From contig LADS01000025.1 in assembly GCA_000961725.1 (NCBI GenBank), forward strand, positions 53,473 to 117,472: a DNA stretch of 64,000 nucleotides, in the 5' to 3' direction. How positions within the stretch are numbered: position 1 is the first letter of the stretch; each line of letters begins with the position of its first letter. Source of the DNA: Desulfobulbaceae bacterium BRH_c16a (GTDB lineage Bacteria; Desulfobacterota; Desulfobulbia; Desulfobulbales; Desulfocapsaceae). Position numbers and translations under genes: made by a program. Below the pieces are notes generated by a model. It saw only the letters and a list, made by a program, of their open reading frames with translations. It was not told the origin of the DNA and ran no database searches. This document shows, piece after piece, positions 42,813 to 51,291 of the stretch.

Positions 42813-45203
42813 CTACATGTCCACTCCGGGAGGCGCGGTAATCCGATAGTGGGTGATTTTTCTGCGGAGGGTGTCTTTGGAGATACCCAGCTCTCTGCAG
42901 GTCTTCATCTTTTTCCATTTATTACGTCTTAAGGCGACTTCAATAGCCAGCTTTTCAATTTCTTCGAGGGATAATCCTTCAGCAGCCGAAAGGAACCGGC
43001 TGTCGCTGAAGTTCTCTTCCTGGACGAAAGCATCGGGCAGGTGCTGCAGCTGGATGTACCCGCCGGGACAGAGGATGAACCCATATTCAATGATGTTCTC
43101 CAGTTCCCGGATGTTGCCGGGAAAATGATATTTCATAAGAAGGGTCAGAACTTCATCGCTGACACCGACGATATCCTTTTGTTTTTCCGCGCCGAATTTT
43201 TCGACGAAATGTTCCACTAGAAGAGGTATATCCTCAATCCTCTCCCTGAGCGGCGGCAACAGGATGTTGACCACATTCAGGCGATAATACAGATCATCCC
43301 TGAACGCCCCTTGTTTGACCAGCTCGAGGAGGTCCTTGTTGGTCGCGGCAATAATTCTGACATCGGCCTTAACCGGAACGTTTGAGCCGAGTGGTTCATA
43401 CACTTTGTTCTGGAGGACCCGGAGCAGTTTTACCTGCAGGGATTGAGGAATGTCGCCAATCTCATCGAGGAAAATCGTCCCACCTTCGGCCGCGGCAAAG
43501 CGTCCGATCTTATCCTTTTTCGCGTCGGTAAAAGCCCCGGCCTTGTAACCGAAAAGTTCCGATTCGAGCAGGGTGTCCGGCAGGGCGCCGCAATTCACCA
43601 CAACAAACGGCCGGTTCTTCCTGGCCGAGGCATGATACAGTGCACTGGCCACCAGCTCTTTGCCGGTGCCGCTCTCTCCCAGAATCAGGACGTTGCTTTC
43701 GCTTTTGGCGATATCCGGCATTATCTGGAAAATTCGCTGCATTGAAGGACTCTTGCTGATTATTGATTCAAAGGTATACTTCTGGGTCAGCTGCAGGCGA
43801 AGACTCATCTCCACACTGAGGTCGCGGAAGGTTTCGACCCCGCCAAGGACGTTGCCGTCGTGGTCCACAAGGGGGGCCGCGCTGATGCTCACCGAAACAT
43901 CTTTGCCGTTGCGGTTTTTAATGGTGATCGATCTGTTGGCCACCGGCTGACCGGAGTACAGGCTTTCGGCAACGGCGCAGTTCTTGCCGCATACGGAAGA
44001 GCAGAAGATATCGCTGCAGTAGGATCCTATCGCCGCTTCCCGACGCCAGCCGGTGATGAGTTCTGCGGAGAGATTGAAAGAGGTGATGCGCCAGTCGCGG
44101 TCGACAGTGAAAACTCCGTCGGCAACCGAATCGAGGATCAAAGCCTTCTGCAGGTTATGAGTATTGTTTCTAAATGACTGAACTCCTCCAAGAATCTGTT
44201 GATTGTGGCCGATCAGGGGGGCCGCACTGACACTCACAGGGATGGAATAGCCGTCCTTGCCGATTATAAAGAGTTCCTGGTCGACAATGGAGTGCTTTTC
44301 CGTCATGCAGGAGGTGAGAGGACAGCTGAGAGCGCTGTTGCTGGAAAACAACACTTCACTGCAGATCTTGCCAATCACTTCCTCCTCAAGGTAGCCGGTA
44401 ATCTGTTCAGCGGCCTTGTTGAAGGATGTAATCTTGCCTTGCGGGTCAACGGTAAACACTCCGTCGGCAACGGCAGCGAGAATCAATTCGTACTGTAAGG
44501 TGGCGGTGATATCGACAAATGTCTCGACTCCGCCGATGACATTCCGGTACATGTCGAGCAGGGGGGCCACGCTCAGTTTGATCGGGATGGAGAGGCCGTC
44601 CTTGCTTTCGATATAGGCAATGCGATCGGAGATTAATAACTTGTTTTTGATGCATTCGAGAAGGGAACAGGAGGAACGGCAGATGCTGGCCTTGAATATT
44701 TCCCGGCAGCAGCGGCCGAGAACCTCATATTCGTGCCAGCCGGTAATTTTTTCGGCTGCCGAATTGAAGCTTGTTATACAAAAACTCTTATCAACCGTAA
44801 ACACGCCTTCGGCAATGCTGTTCAGAGCCAGTCGGCTGGCGGCAAGAGGTTCGGTGAGATCGGCAAAACCGATAATCGCCCCGACTATGGCACCGGTTTT
44901 TCCAGGTATGGTGATGATGCGCATCCGCACTGCATTCTTTTCGCCGGAAACCGGGTTACCGAGAGTCAATTCAATGTTTTGGCAGCCCTTTTGTTTGGTG
45001 AGCGGAGCAATGTGGGCACAAATCGAGGAAAAACGCGGATCGTTGTAGAAAATTTCCCGGCAGTGCTTGCCGACAATGTCCTTGCCTTCAAGACCAAGGA
45101 TAAGCCCGGCCTTCTGGTTGAAGGCAGTGACAATCCAATCTTGGTCGACGGTGACAAATCCACTTGCCAGGTGCTCCGACTCTGGTACTATTTGAGATGA
45201 CAC
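42813..45203 (-). CDS. Sigma-54 activator with four PAS domains
   Basis: 796-aa enhancer-binding protein. Four PAS units precede the ATPase, each starting with a G-F/V-x-TVD motif (SGFVTVDQDW, EGVFTVDKSF, DGVFTVDPQG, DGVFTVDRDW) and containing Cys-rich ends (CCREIF, CSDIF). The AAA+ domain has GESGTGKE and the sigma-54 contact loop reads GAFTDA instead of GAFTGA. A Fis-type HTH ends the protein (CRELGISKDTLRRKI). No receiver domain, so the signal is sensed directly, probably by PAS cofactors. GTG 45203 is chosen because CAGGAGA lies 6 nt upstream; the frame is open to 45317. Confidence 0.87.
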   Translation of the reverse strand: MSSQIVPESEHLASGFVTVDQDWIVTAFNQKAGLILGLEGKDIVGKHCREIFYNDPRFSSICAHIAPLTKQKGCQNIELTLGNPVSGEKNAVRMRIITIPGKTGAIVGAIIGFADLTEPLAASRLALNSIAEGVFTVDKSFCITSFNSAAEKITGWHEYEVLGRCCREIFKASICRSSCSLLECIKNKLLISDRIAYIESKDGLSIPIKLSVAPLLDMYRNVIGGVETFVDITATLQYELILAAVADGVFTVDPQGKITSFNKAAEQITGYLEEEVIGKICSEVLFSSNSALSCPLTSCMTEKHSIVDQELFIIGKDGYSIPVSVSAAPLIGHNQQILGGVQSFRNNTHNLQKALILDSVADGVFTVDRDWRITSFNLSAELITGWRREAAIGSYCSDIFCSSVCGKNCAVAESLYSGQPVANRSITIKNRNGKDVSVSISAAPLVDHDGNVLGGVETFRDLSVEMSLRLQLTQKYTFESIISKSPSMQRIFQIMPDIAKSESNVLILGESGTGKELVASALYHASARKNRPFVVVNCGALPDTLLESELFGYKAGAFTDAKKDKIGRFAAAEGGTIFLDEIGDIPQSLQVKLLRVLQNKVYEPLGSNVPVKADVRIIAATNKDLLELVKQGAFRDDLYYRLNVVNILLPPLRERIEDIPLLVEHFVEKFGAEKQKDIVGVSDEVLTLLMKYHFPGNIRELENIIEYGFILCPGGYIQLQHLPDAFVQEENFSDSRFLSAAEGLSLEEIEKLAIEVALRRNKWKKMKTCRELGISKDTLRRKITHYRITAPPGVDM

Positions 45204-45290
45204 GTTCTTCTCCTGTATGGGCTTTCCAGCAAAGGAAGGACATTTTGCATATTTCATTATATGATTAACTGTCGTACGCAGCAAGTGCCA

Positions 45291-45304
45291 CAGTGTATAC
45301 ACTG
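45291..45304. promoter_or_regulatory. Perfect 14-bp palindrome between divergent regulators
   Basis: CAGTGTATACACTG lies in the 160-bp region between the PAS activator (minus) and the histidine kinase gene (plus). Placement suggests an operator for autoregulation; the binding protein is not known. Confidence 0.4.
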
Positions 45305-45363
45305 AAGAGGGGAGCATCCCATCGTCAGCGGCAGATCGAATGATTTGTCCTCCGGAGCCCAGT

Positions 45364-46512
45364 ATGCATAGCGACTGCCCGTCTCATCCCGGTTCTTCGG
45401 TGAAAGCCGATTGCCAGGTTCTTCCGCGGACCCTCTGCAAGGGGGTTGGCGTCGAGCTTTTTCATTCCCATCAGGATCCCATGATTGTGGTGACCCCGCA
45501 GGGAAAGATTATCCAGGTGAACTCCGCCCTGTTGAAGGCAACCCGGAAGTCCGCTGCCGAGGTTATCGGCAAAGGGGTTTGTGAAATAATCCATGGCGGC
45601 CGCTGGCCTCACATCAAGTGTCCTCTCGAGGAATTTCTGCTTACCAGCGCCTATAAGGTGGAAGATACCCGGTTGCCCGGACTGGGCGGTGAATACAGCC
45701 TGAGTATCGTGCCGGTGGAGCAAGGGCCGGAAGATAAAGAACTGATTCTTCTTATCGCAAGAAAACTCACCCAGGATGAAGTGAGAAAAGTCGATTCCAT
45801 CCGCACCGCCCAGCTGGCGGCTATCGGCGAACTCGCAGCAGGAGTGGCCCACGAGGTGAACAATCCAATCAACGGAATAATCAACTTCGCCCAGCTTCTC
45901 CTCGATGATTGTGAAAAAGACAGCGAACAGGCAATGCTCCTGAAGAGGATAGTCCGGGAAGGAGAACGTATCGCATCGATCACCTACAACCTGCTGTCAT
46001 TTGCCAGGGAGAATGAAAACGAACGGACTCTCGTCGACTTGAATGAAGTGGTTTTGGATAGTATTTCCCTTGTTGAGCATCAGTTAAAAAATGACGGGAT
46101 ATCCGTAAGCACCGATCTCTTTCAACCGTCATGCCTGATTATCGGCAATCATCTGCAGCTGATGCAGGTGGTTCTCAATCTTATCAGCAACAGTCGTTTT
46201 GCCCTGAAAGAAAGATGGCGGGATACCGTTTCGCCTGATAAATCGATCCATTTTTCCACGGTGCCGGTGGTCATCGATGGCAGGAATTACTTCCGTCTTG
46301 TTGTTCGTGATCGCGGTACCGGCATTCCCCAAGGGATCCTGGAAAAACTTTTCGATCCCTTTTTTACCAGCAAGCCAGCCGGTCAGGGCTCGGGCCTCGG
46401 GCTCAGCATCAGCTACGGCATAATCAAGAATCATGCGGGGACCTTAAGGGTTGACTCGATTCTGAAGAAATACACGGATATGATAATCGAAATTCCCGCC
46501 TCGGAGAAGTAA
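45364..46512 (+). CDS. PAS-containing sensor histidine kinase
   Basis: 382-aa soluble kinase (no membrane helix). A PAS domain (about 25-125, MIVVTPQGKIIQVNSALL) is followed by HisKA with the phospho-His motif AAGVAHEVNNPINGIINFAQ and a complete HATPase (NLISNSRF, DRGTGIPQGI, GQGSGLGLSI). It should phosphorylate the sigma-54 response regulator encoded directly after it (shared base, TAATG). ATG 45364 is taken for its GGAG; an in-frame ATG at 45340 has no ribosome site. Confidence 0.88.
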   Translation: MHSDCPSHPGSSVKADCQVLPRTLCKGVGVELFHSHQDPMIVVTPQGKIIQVNSALLKATRKSAAEVIGKGVCEIIHGGRWPHIKCPLEEFLLTSAYKVEDTRLPGLGGEYSLSIVPVEQGPEDKELILLIARKLTQDEVRKVDSIRTAQLAAIGELAAGVAHEVNNPINGIINFAQLLLDDCEKDSEQAMLLKRIVREGERIASITYNLLSFARENENERTLVDLNEVVLDSISLVEHQLKNDGISVSTDLFQPSCLIIGNHLQLMQVVLNLISNSRFALKERWRDTVSPDKSIHFSTVPVVIDGRNYFRLVVRDRGTGIPQGILEKLFDPFFTSKPAGQGSGLGLSISYGIIKNHAGTLRVDSILKKYTDMIIEIPASEK

Positions 46513-48287
46513 TGGACGAAACCTTGCAGGATATTCATATTCTTATTGTCGACGACGAGGAGGGCATTCGCATCACCTTCGAAATGTTCCTCAAGCGTGA
46601 AGGGTATGGCAGGATTACCACGGCAGCTACCTTTGAGGAAGCCCTCTTCGCCATAAATGAACAGCGGTTTGATCTCATTATCAGCGACATTGTCCTTGAA
46701 GGGGCAAAAGGGACCGATCTCCTGCGTTATATACGACAGACAGGAGTCCGCTGTCCGGTTGTCATGATAACCGGATTTCCAAATCTTGAGTCGGCAGCAG
46801 AGGCTGTCCGTCATGGTGCATTCGATTATATTTCAAAACCCGTCAACAAGGATACTTTGTTGCGGTTTGTCCGACAGGCCCTGAAACATTGGCAACTGCA
46901 AAAAGAAAAGAGCGCATTGCAGCGGGAGAATGAAAAGTTTCGCCGATATCTGGAGGTGATTTTCAGCTCGGTAAGCGATGCGATTATTACCGTCAACGAA
47001 AGGATGGAAATCACCAATCTCAATAATACCGCGAAGATGTGGCTGGGAGGAGTCGATGCACAGAAAGCGATAAAGCTCGATGCCCTGCCTGGCGAAATGG
47101 GTAAGGCCTGTCTGCATGATGCCGGTCAGGTTATCAAAAACGGCGAGGTGGTCAGGGAGCACCAGGTCGAGTGTCGTAAACCGGATGGGACTATCCGGAT
47201 GATAAGTCTCAATGCCGCACCGATAAAAGACGAAGTGAATGAGTTTAACGGCGCGGTCATCGTTGCCAGGGATATCACCCTCGGATTGCCGGATGACAAA
47301 AAGGATTCGAGGATCCGGTTTCATCGCTTTATCGGGGTGAGCAGTGTCATGCAGGATGTTTACCGGCTGATTGAAAATGTCGGCCGGGTGGATACGGCCG
47401 TTCTTATAACCGGTGAGTCGGGAACCGGCAAGGAACTGGCAGCGGAAGCATTACACGCCGAGAGCAGAAGAAAGGATCAACCACTTGTTAAGGTCGACTG
47501 CGCTGCGATGCCTGAAGACCTTCTGGAAAGTGAATTGTTCGGCCACAGAAAGGGATCTTTTACCGGAGCTGACAGGGATCGGCCGGGAAGGCTGTTACAG
47601 GCAGACAAGGGTTCTCTTTTTCTCGATGAAATCGGTGACATCACCCCACGAATGCAATTACGGCTGTTGCGGTTTCTGCAGGAGAAAACCTTTAACCCGG
47701 TTGGCCAGGATACTTTTGTCAGAGTCGATGTCCGGGTCATTGCCGCGACAAATGTCGATCTGAAAAAAAAAGTAAAAGACGGAACTTTTCGCGAGGATTT
47801 ATATTACCGACTCAAAGTAGTCGAAATTCTTCTTCCACCGCTGAGGGAACGGAAAGAATGCATTCCTTTGCTGGTTCATAATTTTTTAGTAACCTTCCGC
47901 GATGAACTCGGGAAAAAAATCATAAATATTTCCGATCAGGCCATGGAGATCCTGAAGGCGTATTCCTGGCCCGGAAATGTGAGAGAATTACGTCACGTGA
48001 TCGAGAGAGCATGTGTTCTGTGCCCGGGTGCGACCCTTTTAAAAGAACATTTTTCCAATGAATTGCTGTTTGCCAAACAGTCTGCGGATTTTCCGGATCA
48101 TGCTCCTCCACAACGAATGTTTGCAGATCCAGGCGCAAGAATACAGCAGTCTGGTCCATACATCAGCGAAGAACAGCAGATTCTCGAAGCTCTGAAAGCA
48201 ACCGGCGGCAATAAAGCAAAAGCCGCTAAGCTGTTGGGAATCGACCGAAGCACCCTTTACCGGAAAATGCAGCGGTATCGTTTCTGA
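46512..48287 (+). CDS. Sigma-54-dependent response regulator (NtrC family) with PAS insert
   Basis: 591-aa protein: receiver (about 8-125; DLIISDIVLEGAKG with the phospho-Asp, SKP loop), a PAS domain (about 145-255), AAA+ ATPase (about 275-510; TGESGTGKE, contact loop GSFTGA) and a Fis-type HTH (AAKLLGIDRSTLYRKMQRYRF). It probably activates the sigma-54 promoter at 48588 through the inverted sites at 48323-48393, immediately downstream of its own gene. Co-transcribed with the kinase. Confidence 0.92.
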   Translation: MDETLQDIHILIVDDEEGIRITFEMFLKREGYGRITTAATFEEALFAINEQRFDLIISDIVLEGAKGTDLLRYIRQTGVRCPVVMITGFPNLESAAEAVRHGAFDYISKPVNKDTLLRFVRQALKHWQLQKEKSALQRENEKFRRYLEVIFSSVSDAIITVNERMEITNLNNTAKMWLGGVDAQKAIKLDALPGEMGKACLHDAGQVIKNGEVVREHQVECRKPDGTIRMISLNAAPIKDEVNEFNGAVIVARDITLGLPDDKKDSRIRFHRFIGVSSVMQDVYRLIENVGRVDTAVLITGESGTGKELAAEALHAESRRKDQPLVKVDCAAMPEDLLESELFGHRKGSFTGADRDRPGRLLQADKGSLFLDEIGDITPRMQLRLLRFLQEKTFNPVGQDTFVRVDVRVIAATNVDLKKKVKDGTFREDLYYRLKVVEILLPPLRERKECIPLLVHNFLVTFRDELGKKIINISDQAMEILKAYSWPGNVRELRHVIERACVLCPGATLLKEHFSNELLFAKQSADFPDHAPPQRMFADPGARIQQSGPYISEEQQILEALKATGGNKAKAAKLLGIDRSTLYRKMQRYRF

Positions 48288-48322
48288 GCCATCCCTTTCC
48301 CTTTTTTTCCGCATGTTGCAAT

Positions 48323-48393
48323 AGTGTCGCATAAATGATGCAAAACAGTCGCACGCTTATGTGGTTGTGGTTCTGCAACATAAATGCGACACT
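48323..48393. promoter_or_regulatory. Inverted pair of 23-bp sites, candidate enhancer
   Basis: Site 1 (48323-48345) and site 2 (48371-48393, opposite strand) agree at 19 of 23 positions, with core TGTCGCATWWATGWTGCA. They stand about 195-265 bp before the -24/-12 element at 48588, a standard enhancer position. The best candidate binder is the response regulator encoded just upstream. The gap 48288-48687 contains no gene. Confidence 0.65.
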
Positions 48394-48587
48394 CTTGGCC
48401 TGCACTGCATCGTTCGTCCACGCAATGTATAGAAATAATTGTAATAAATTATATAACGGCATCTGATGAACTCATGTTGAATGCTTGGAAGCAGCGTGTT
48501 GTTGATGTGTTGTATTGGCGTATAATTTACGTAAGAACAGGGTTATATCAATCTGTAGTGAATTCTCTGGAGGTGGTTTTTGTGCCC

Positions 48588-48603
48588 TGGCACGTAAAGT
48601 GCA
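48588..48603 (+). promoter_or_regulatory. Sigma-54 promoter
   Basis: TGGCACGTAAAGTGCA matches TGGCAC-R-N4-TTGCA except one base, with correct GG-N10-GC spacing. It is 85 nt before the ATG at 48688. Confidence 0.8.
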
Positions 48604-48687
48604 TTTCATTATTGTAAAGAGATGGTCAGGAGTCGGTTGCAGGACTTATCCGGCAGAGAGTCATAGAATTCAGGCAGGAGAAAGAAG

Positions 48688-48900
48688 ATGAGAACTCAGA
48701 CAGCAGCAAAGACAAGAAATGTGGTACGTACCGATGGCAAAGTCGATGAGCAGATTTTGAAAGTAGGATTTGCGGCAATCGGCCTTTCTTCGTGTGCCAT
48801 TGGCATCTGGGCGTTGGCAAGTCTTCTTGGTGGAATGGTCGCAAGCGGCGGTCCGCTCGCTCTCGCTGCCAATTGGCTTAAGGCGATTTTAGTACCTTAG
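48688..48900 (+). CDS. Small membrane protein of a tandem pair, first copy
   Basis: 70-aa protein: a charged N-terminus (MRTQTAAKTRNVVRTDGKVD) and one or two hydrophobic segments (VGFAAIGLSSCAIGIWALAS, LLGGMVASGGPLALAANWLK). GGCAGGAG precedes the ATG. It aligns with the protein at 49016 over WxLAxxxGGxxASGGPLxxxxNWxKA. Its last codons and stop (GTA CCT TAG) lie inside a repeat element, so the natural C-terminus may have been replaced. First gene after the sigma-54 promoter; function unknown. Confidence 0.65.
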   Translation: MRTQTAAKTRNVVRTDGKVDEQILKVGFAAIGLSSCAIGIWALASLLGGMVASGGPLALAANWLKAILVP

Positions 48901-48982
48901 AAATTCATTTTCACCCCCTCAAGGGTTGAAAGGAGTAGGAATGAATTTCGTGAAGGTACTTATACCCCCTTGTGGGGTGCTG
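48891..48982 (-). repeat. Interspersed repeat, copy 2
   Basis: Reading the minus strand it gives CACCCCACAAGGGGGTATAA, GTACCTTCACGAAATTCATT, CCCTTGAGGGGGTGAAAATG and AATTTCTAAGGTACT, the same order as copy 1. It starts inside the last codons of the gene at 48688 and fills the gap to the gene at 49016. Confidence 0.7.
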
Positions 48983-49015
48983 GGCTGAAATTTCAATAAA
49001 CTGACGAGGCAGGGT

Positions 49016-49234
49016 GTGGCTAATTCTACAAGAGCAGTACGGAAGACAGGAACGGCAGTTGTCGAAAAAGGCAACGTTTCAACAGAGGTTTCCAAGGTAA
49101 GCATAACCTTTGTGGCAATCCTGGGAGTTGCAGTCGGCGTCTGGAGTCTCGCTTGTATTGTCGGCGGACTGATCGCCAGCGGAGGTCCTTTACAATTTGT
49201 CGGGAATTGGTTCAAGGCTGTGAGCGGAATGTAA
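49016..49234 (+). CDS. Small membrane protein of a tandem pair, second copy
   Basis: 72-aa protein starting with GTG after GAGGCAGG. A polar N-terminus (MANSTRAVRKTGTAVVEKGN) is followed by hydrophobic segments ITFVAILGVAVGVWSLACIV and GGLIASGGPLQFVGNWFKAV. The C-terminal half is homologous to the protein at 48688, which indicates an old tandem duplication later split by the repeat. A terminator follows, so the two form the core of a short sigma-54 operon. No known family recognised. Confidence 0.62.
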   Translation: MANSTRAVRKTGTAVVEKGNVSTEVSKVSITFVAILGVAVGVWSLACIVGGLIASGGPLQFVGNWFKAVSGM

Positions 49235-49274
49235 ATCATACGAACGTAATAGAAGAAAAACGAGTATCTGTGCA

Positions 49275-49304
49275 GGGCCAGGATGGTATAATCCTGGCCC
49301 TTTT
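49275..49304 (+). terminator. Rho-independent terminator after the small membrane-protein pair
   Basis: GGGCCAGGAT and ATCCTGGCCC form a perfect 10-bp stem with a 6-nt loop, followed by TTTT. It separates the pair from ftsH, perhaps incompletely. Confidence 0.88.
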
Positions 49305-49417
49305 GGCGTTGTTCGGAAACAGGGGCCGTCAGATGAGATGAATCTTCTTTTATTGCCGAAAGTGCTGTATAAAAAATAAAGAAATTCTTTTTATAGCGTT
49401 ATAACCGGACACCATAT

Positions 49418-51286
49418 ATGGCCCTTCTCGTCAGAAATCTTTTCATTTTCTTCATTTTCTTGTCTGGTGTATTCCTGGCCGGAGTTTTTCTGAGCCTGGA
49501 AACCCGGTTGCCTGAAAGAGGCTATAGTGAAGTTCTTCAGAACCTGCAGGAGAAAGAAATTGCCGAGATCCAGTTTACCGGCAATCTTGCATCAATTACC
49601 TTGAAATCGGGTTTCAGCTATTCGGCCAGAGTTCCGGATGCGGCCAAACTGGTCGCAGATATACCCCCGTCATCTGCCCGGATAAGTTTTCATGAGGATT
49701 ATACTCTCTATTATTTTCAAGGGGGACTCTTTGCATTTGGGCTGGCCTTGGCCTTTGTCATCTGGATTTCCATCACGAGCGCCCGAAATGCCGATCGGAA
49801 CACCGGGTTCGCCGGCGATAAACTGATGGCGACAACCAGTACCCGGGAGCCGGTAACCTTCGACGATGTCGCCGGTGTTCCAGAGGCAAAGGAAGAATTG
49901 CAGGAGGTTGTATCCTTTCTGAAAAATCCGCAGCAATTCAATAACCTTGGTGCCATTATGCCAAAGGGTCTGCTGCTTCAGGGTCCTCCGGGTACGGGAA
50001 AAACACTGTTGGCCAGGGCAATCGCCGGGGAGGCAGGAGTTCCTTTTTATAGTTTCAGCGGTTCGGATTTTGTCGAAATGTTTGTCGGCGTCGGTGCATC
50101 CCGGGTGAGGGATCTTTTTCATGAGGCCAAAAAAAATACTCCCTGTATCATCTTTATAGATGAAATCGATGCAGTCGGCAGCAGCAGGGCGGCGGCAGCC
50201 ACCGACGGACAGGATGAACGGGGACAGACCCTCAACGCCTTGCTGGTCGAGATGGACGGGTTCGATTCGACCGATAATATTATTGTACTCGCTGCCACCA
50301 ATCGCCCGGATATTCTGGATCCTGCCTTGAGCCGGCCGGGTAGATTCGACCGACGGATCACCCTGCTGCCGCCGGATATCAAAGGCCGGGTCAAAATTCT
50401 CAAGGTGCACAGCAAAAAGGTAGTCATGTCACCGGAGGTCGACCTCGAAAAATTAGCCAGGATGACTTCGGGTTTTACCGGGGCCGAACTCGCAAGTCTC
50501 GTCAATGAAGCGGCTCTCCTGGCCGGCAGGGATAATTGCGATGCCATAACCAGGAGCCATTTTGATCAAGCGCGTGATCGAGTGATGCTCGGGGTCGAGC
50601 GAAAAGGTGTCATTCTTACCGATAAAGACAAGCTGGTACTGGCGTATCATGAAGCGGGACATGCGATAATAGCCAAACTGCTTCCTGACTCCGACCCTGT
50701 TCATAAGATTTCGATAATTCCAAGGGGACGGGCTCTCGGGCAAACACAGCAATTGCCCCTTGGCGACAGAACGGCATACAGCAAGGAATATCTGATCAAT
50801 CGAATTACCACCCTCCTTGGTGGCCGGGCAGCGGAGAAAATCATCTTCAACAGCCGGACGACCCGAACCGAGAACGATCTGCTCCAGGCAACTGAGATTG
50901 CAACAACCATGGTCTGCCGCTGGGGGATGAGCGAGGCCCTCGGCTCCCAGGCGTATGCCGTTGGCGAGAATGGATTTTTGGGCGCCGAGACGGCACGCAG
51001 ATTGATGATGGGCAATGACACGGCGAGTCTTATCGATCGTGAAATCAAAAGCCTGTTATCAGCTTGTTACAAAGAGGCGGTTGAAATTCTGAGACGCGAA
51101 CAACTGTTCTTGAAAGCCCTCGCCGAGATTCTTTATCAGGTCGAAACTCTCGATGCCGAGGAATTCGAGATTATTTACCAGTGTTCAATCACCAAGAAGG
51201 CCGAAGCGGATGGCACACTCGAGGTTGTATCCGAGTGCAGTGTTTGTCCTGCAAAGGGCCACTGTCTTCAATATACGGCTTCCTGA
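49418..51286 (+). CDS. ftsH: FtsH-type membrane AAA+ zinc protease with Cys-rich tail
   Basis: 622-aa protein. Two helices flank a periplasmic domain of about 80 residues; then AAA+ (GPPGTGKTLLARA, FIDEIDAVG, SRPGRFDR) and the M41 protease with HEAGH and the third ligand region (TRTENDLLQAT). It degrades misfolded membrane proteins. The C-terminus adds a tail containing CSVCPAKGHC, not usual for FtsH, with C-x2-C-x5-C spacing suited to metal binding. Placed with a kinase-like sensor and a NapC-like cytochrome, it looks like a specialised paralogue rather than the housekeeping copy. Confidence 0.9.
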   Translation: MALLVRNLFIFFIFLSGVFLAGVFLSLETRLPERGYSEVLQNLQEKEIAEIQFTGNLASITLKSGFSYSARVPDAAKLVADIPPSSARISFHEDYTLYYFQGGLFAFGLALAFVIWISITSARNADRNTGFAGDKLMATTSTREPVTFDDVAGVPEAKEELQEVVSFLKNPQQFNNLGAIMPKGLLLQGPPGTGKTLLARAIAGEAGVPFYSFSGSDFVEMFVGVGASRVRDLFHEAKKNTPCIIFIDEIDAVGSSRAAAATDGQDERGQTLNALLVEMDGFDSTDNIIVLAATNRPDILDPALSRPGRFDRRITLLPPDIKGRVKILKVHSKKVVMSPEVDLEKLARMTSGFTGAELASLVNEAALLAGRDNCDAITRSHFDQARDRVMLGVERKGVILTDKDKLVLAYHEAGHAIIAKLLPDSDPVHKISIIPRGRALGQTQQLPLGDRTAYSKEYLINRITTLLGGRAAEKIIFNSRTTRTENDLLQATEIATTMVCRWGMSEALGSQAYAVGENGFLGAETARRLMMGNDTASLIDREIKSLLSACYKEAVEILRREQLFLKALAEILYQVETLDAEEFEIIYQCSITKKAEADGTLEVVSECSVCPAKGHCLQYTAS

Positions 51287-51291
51287 TTGAC

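Noticed and set aside
48395..48410. TTGGCCTGCACTGCAT as a sigma-54 promoter
   Set aside because: GG and GC are not 10 nt apart. The element at 48588 fits correctly.
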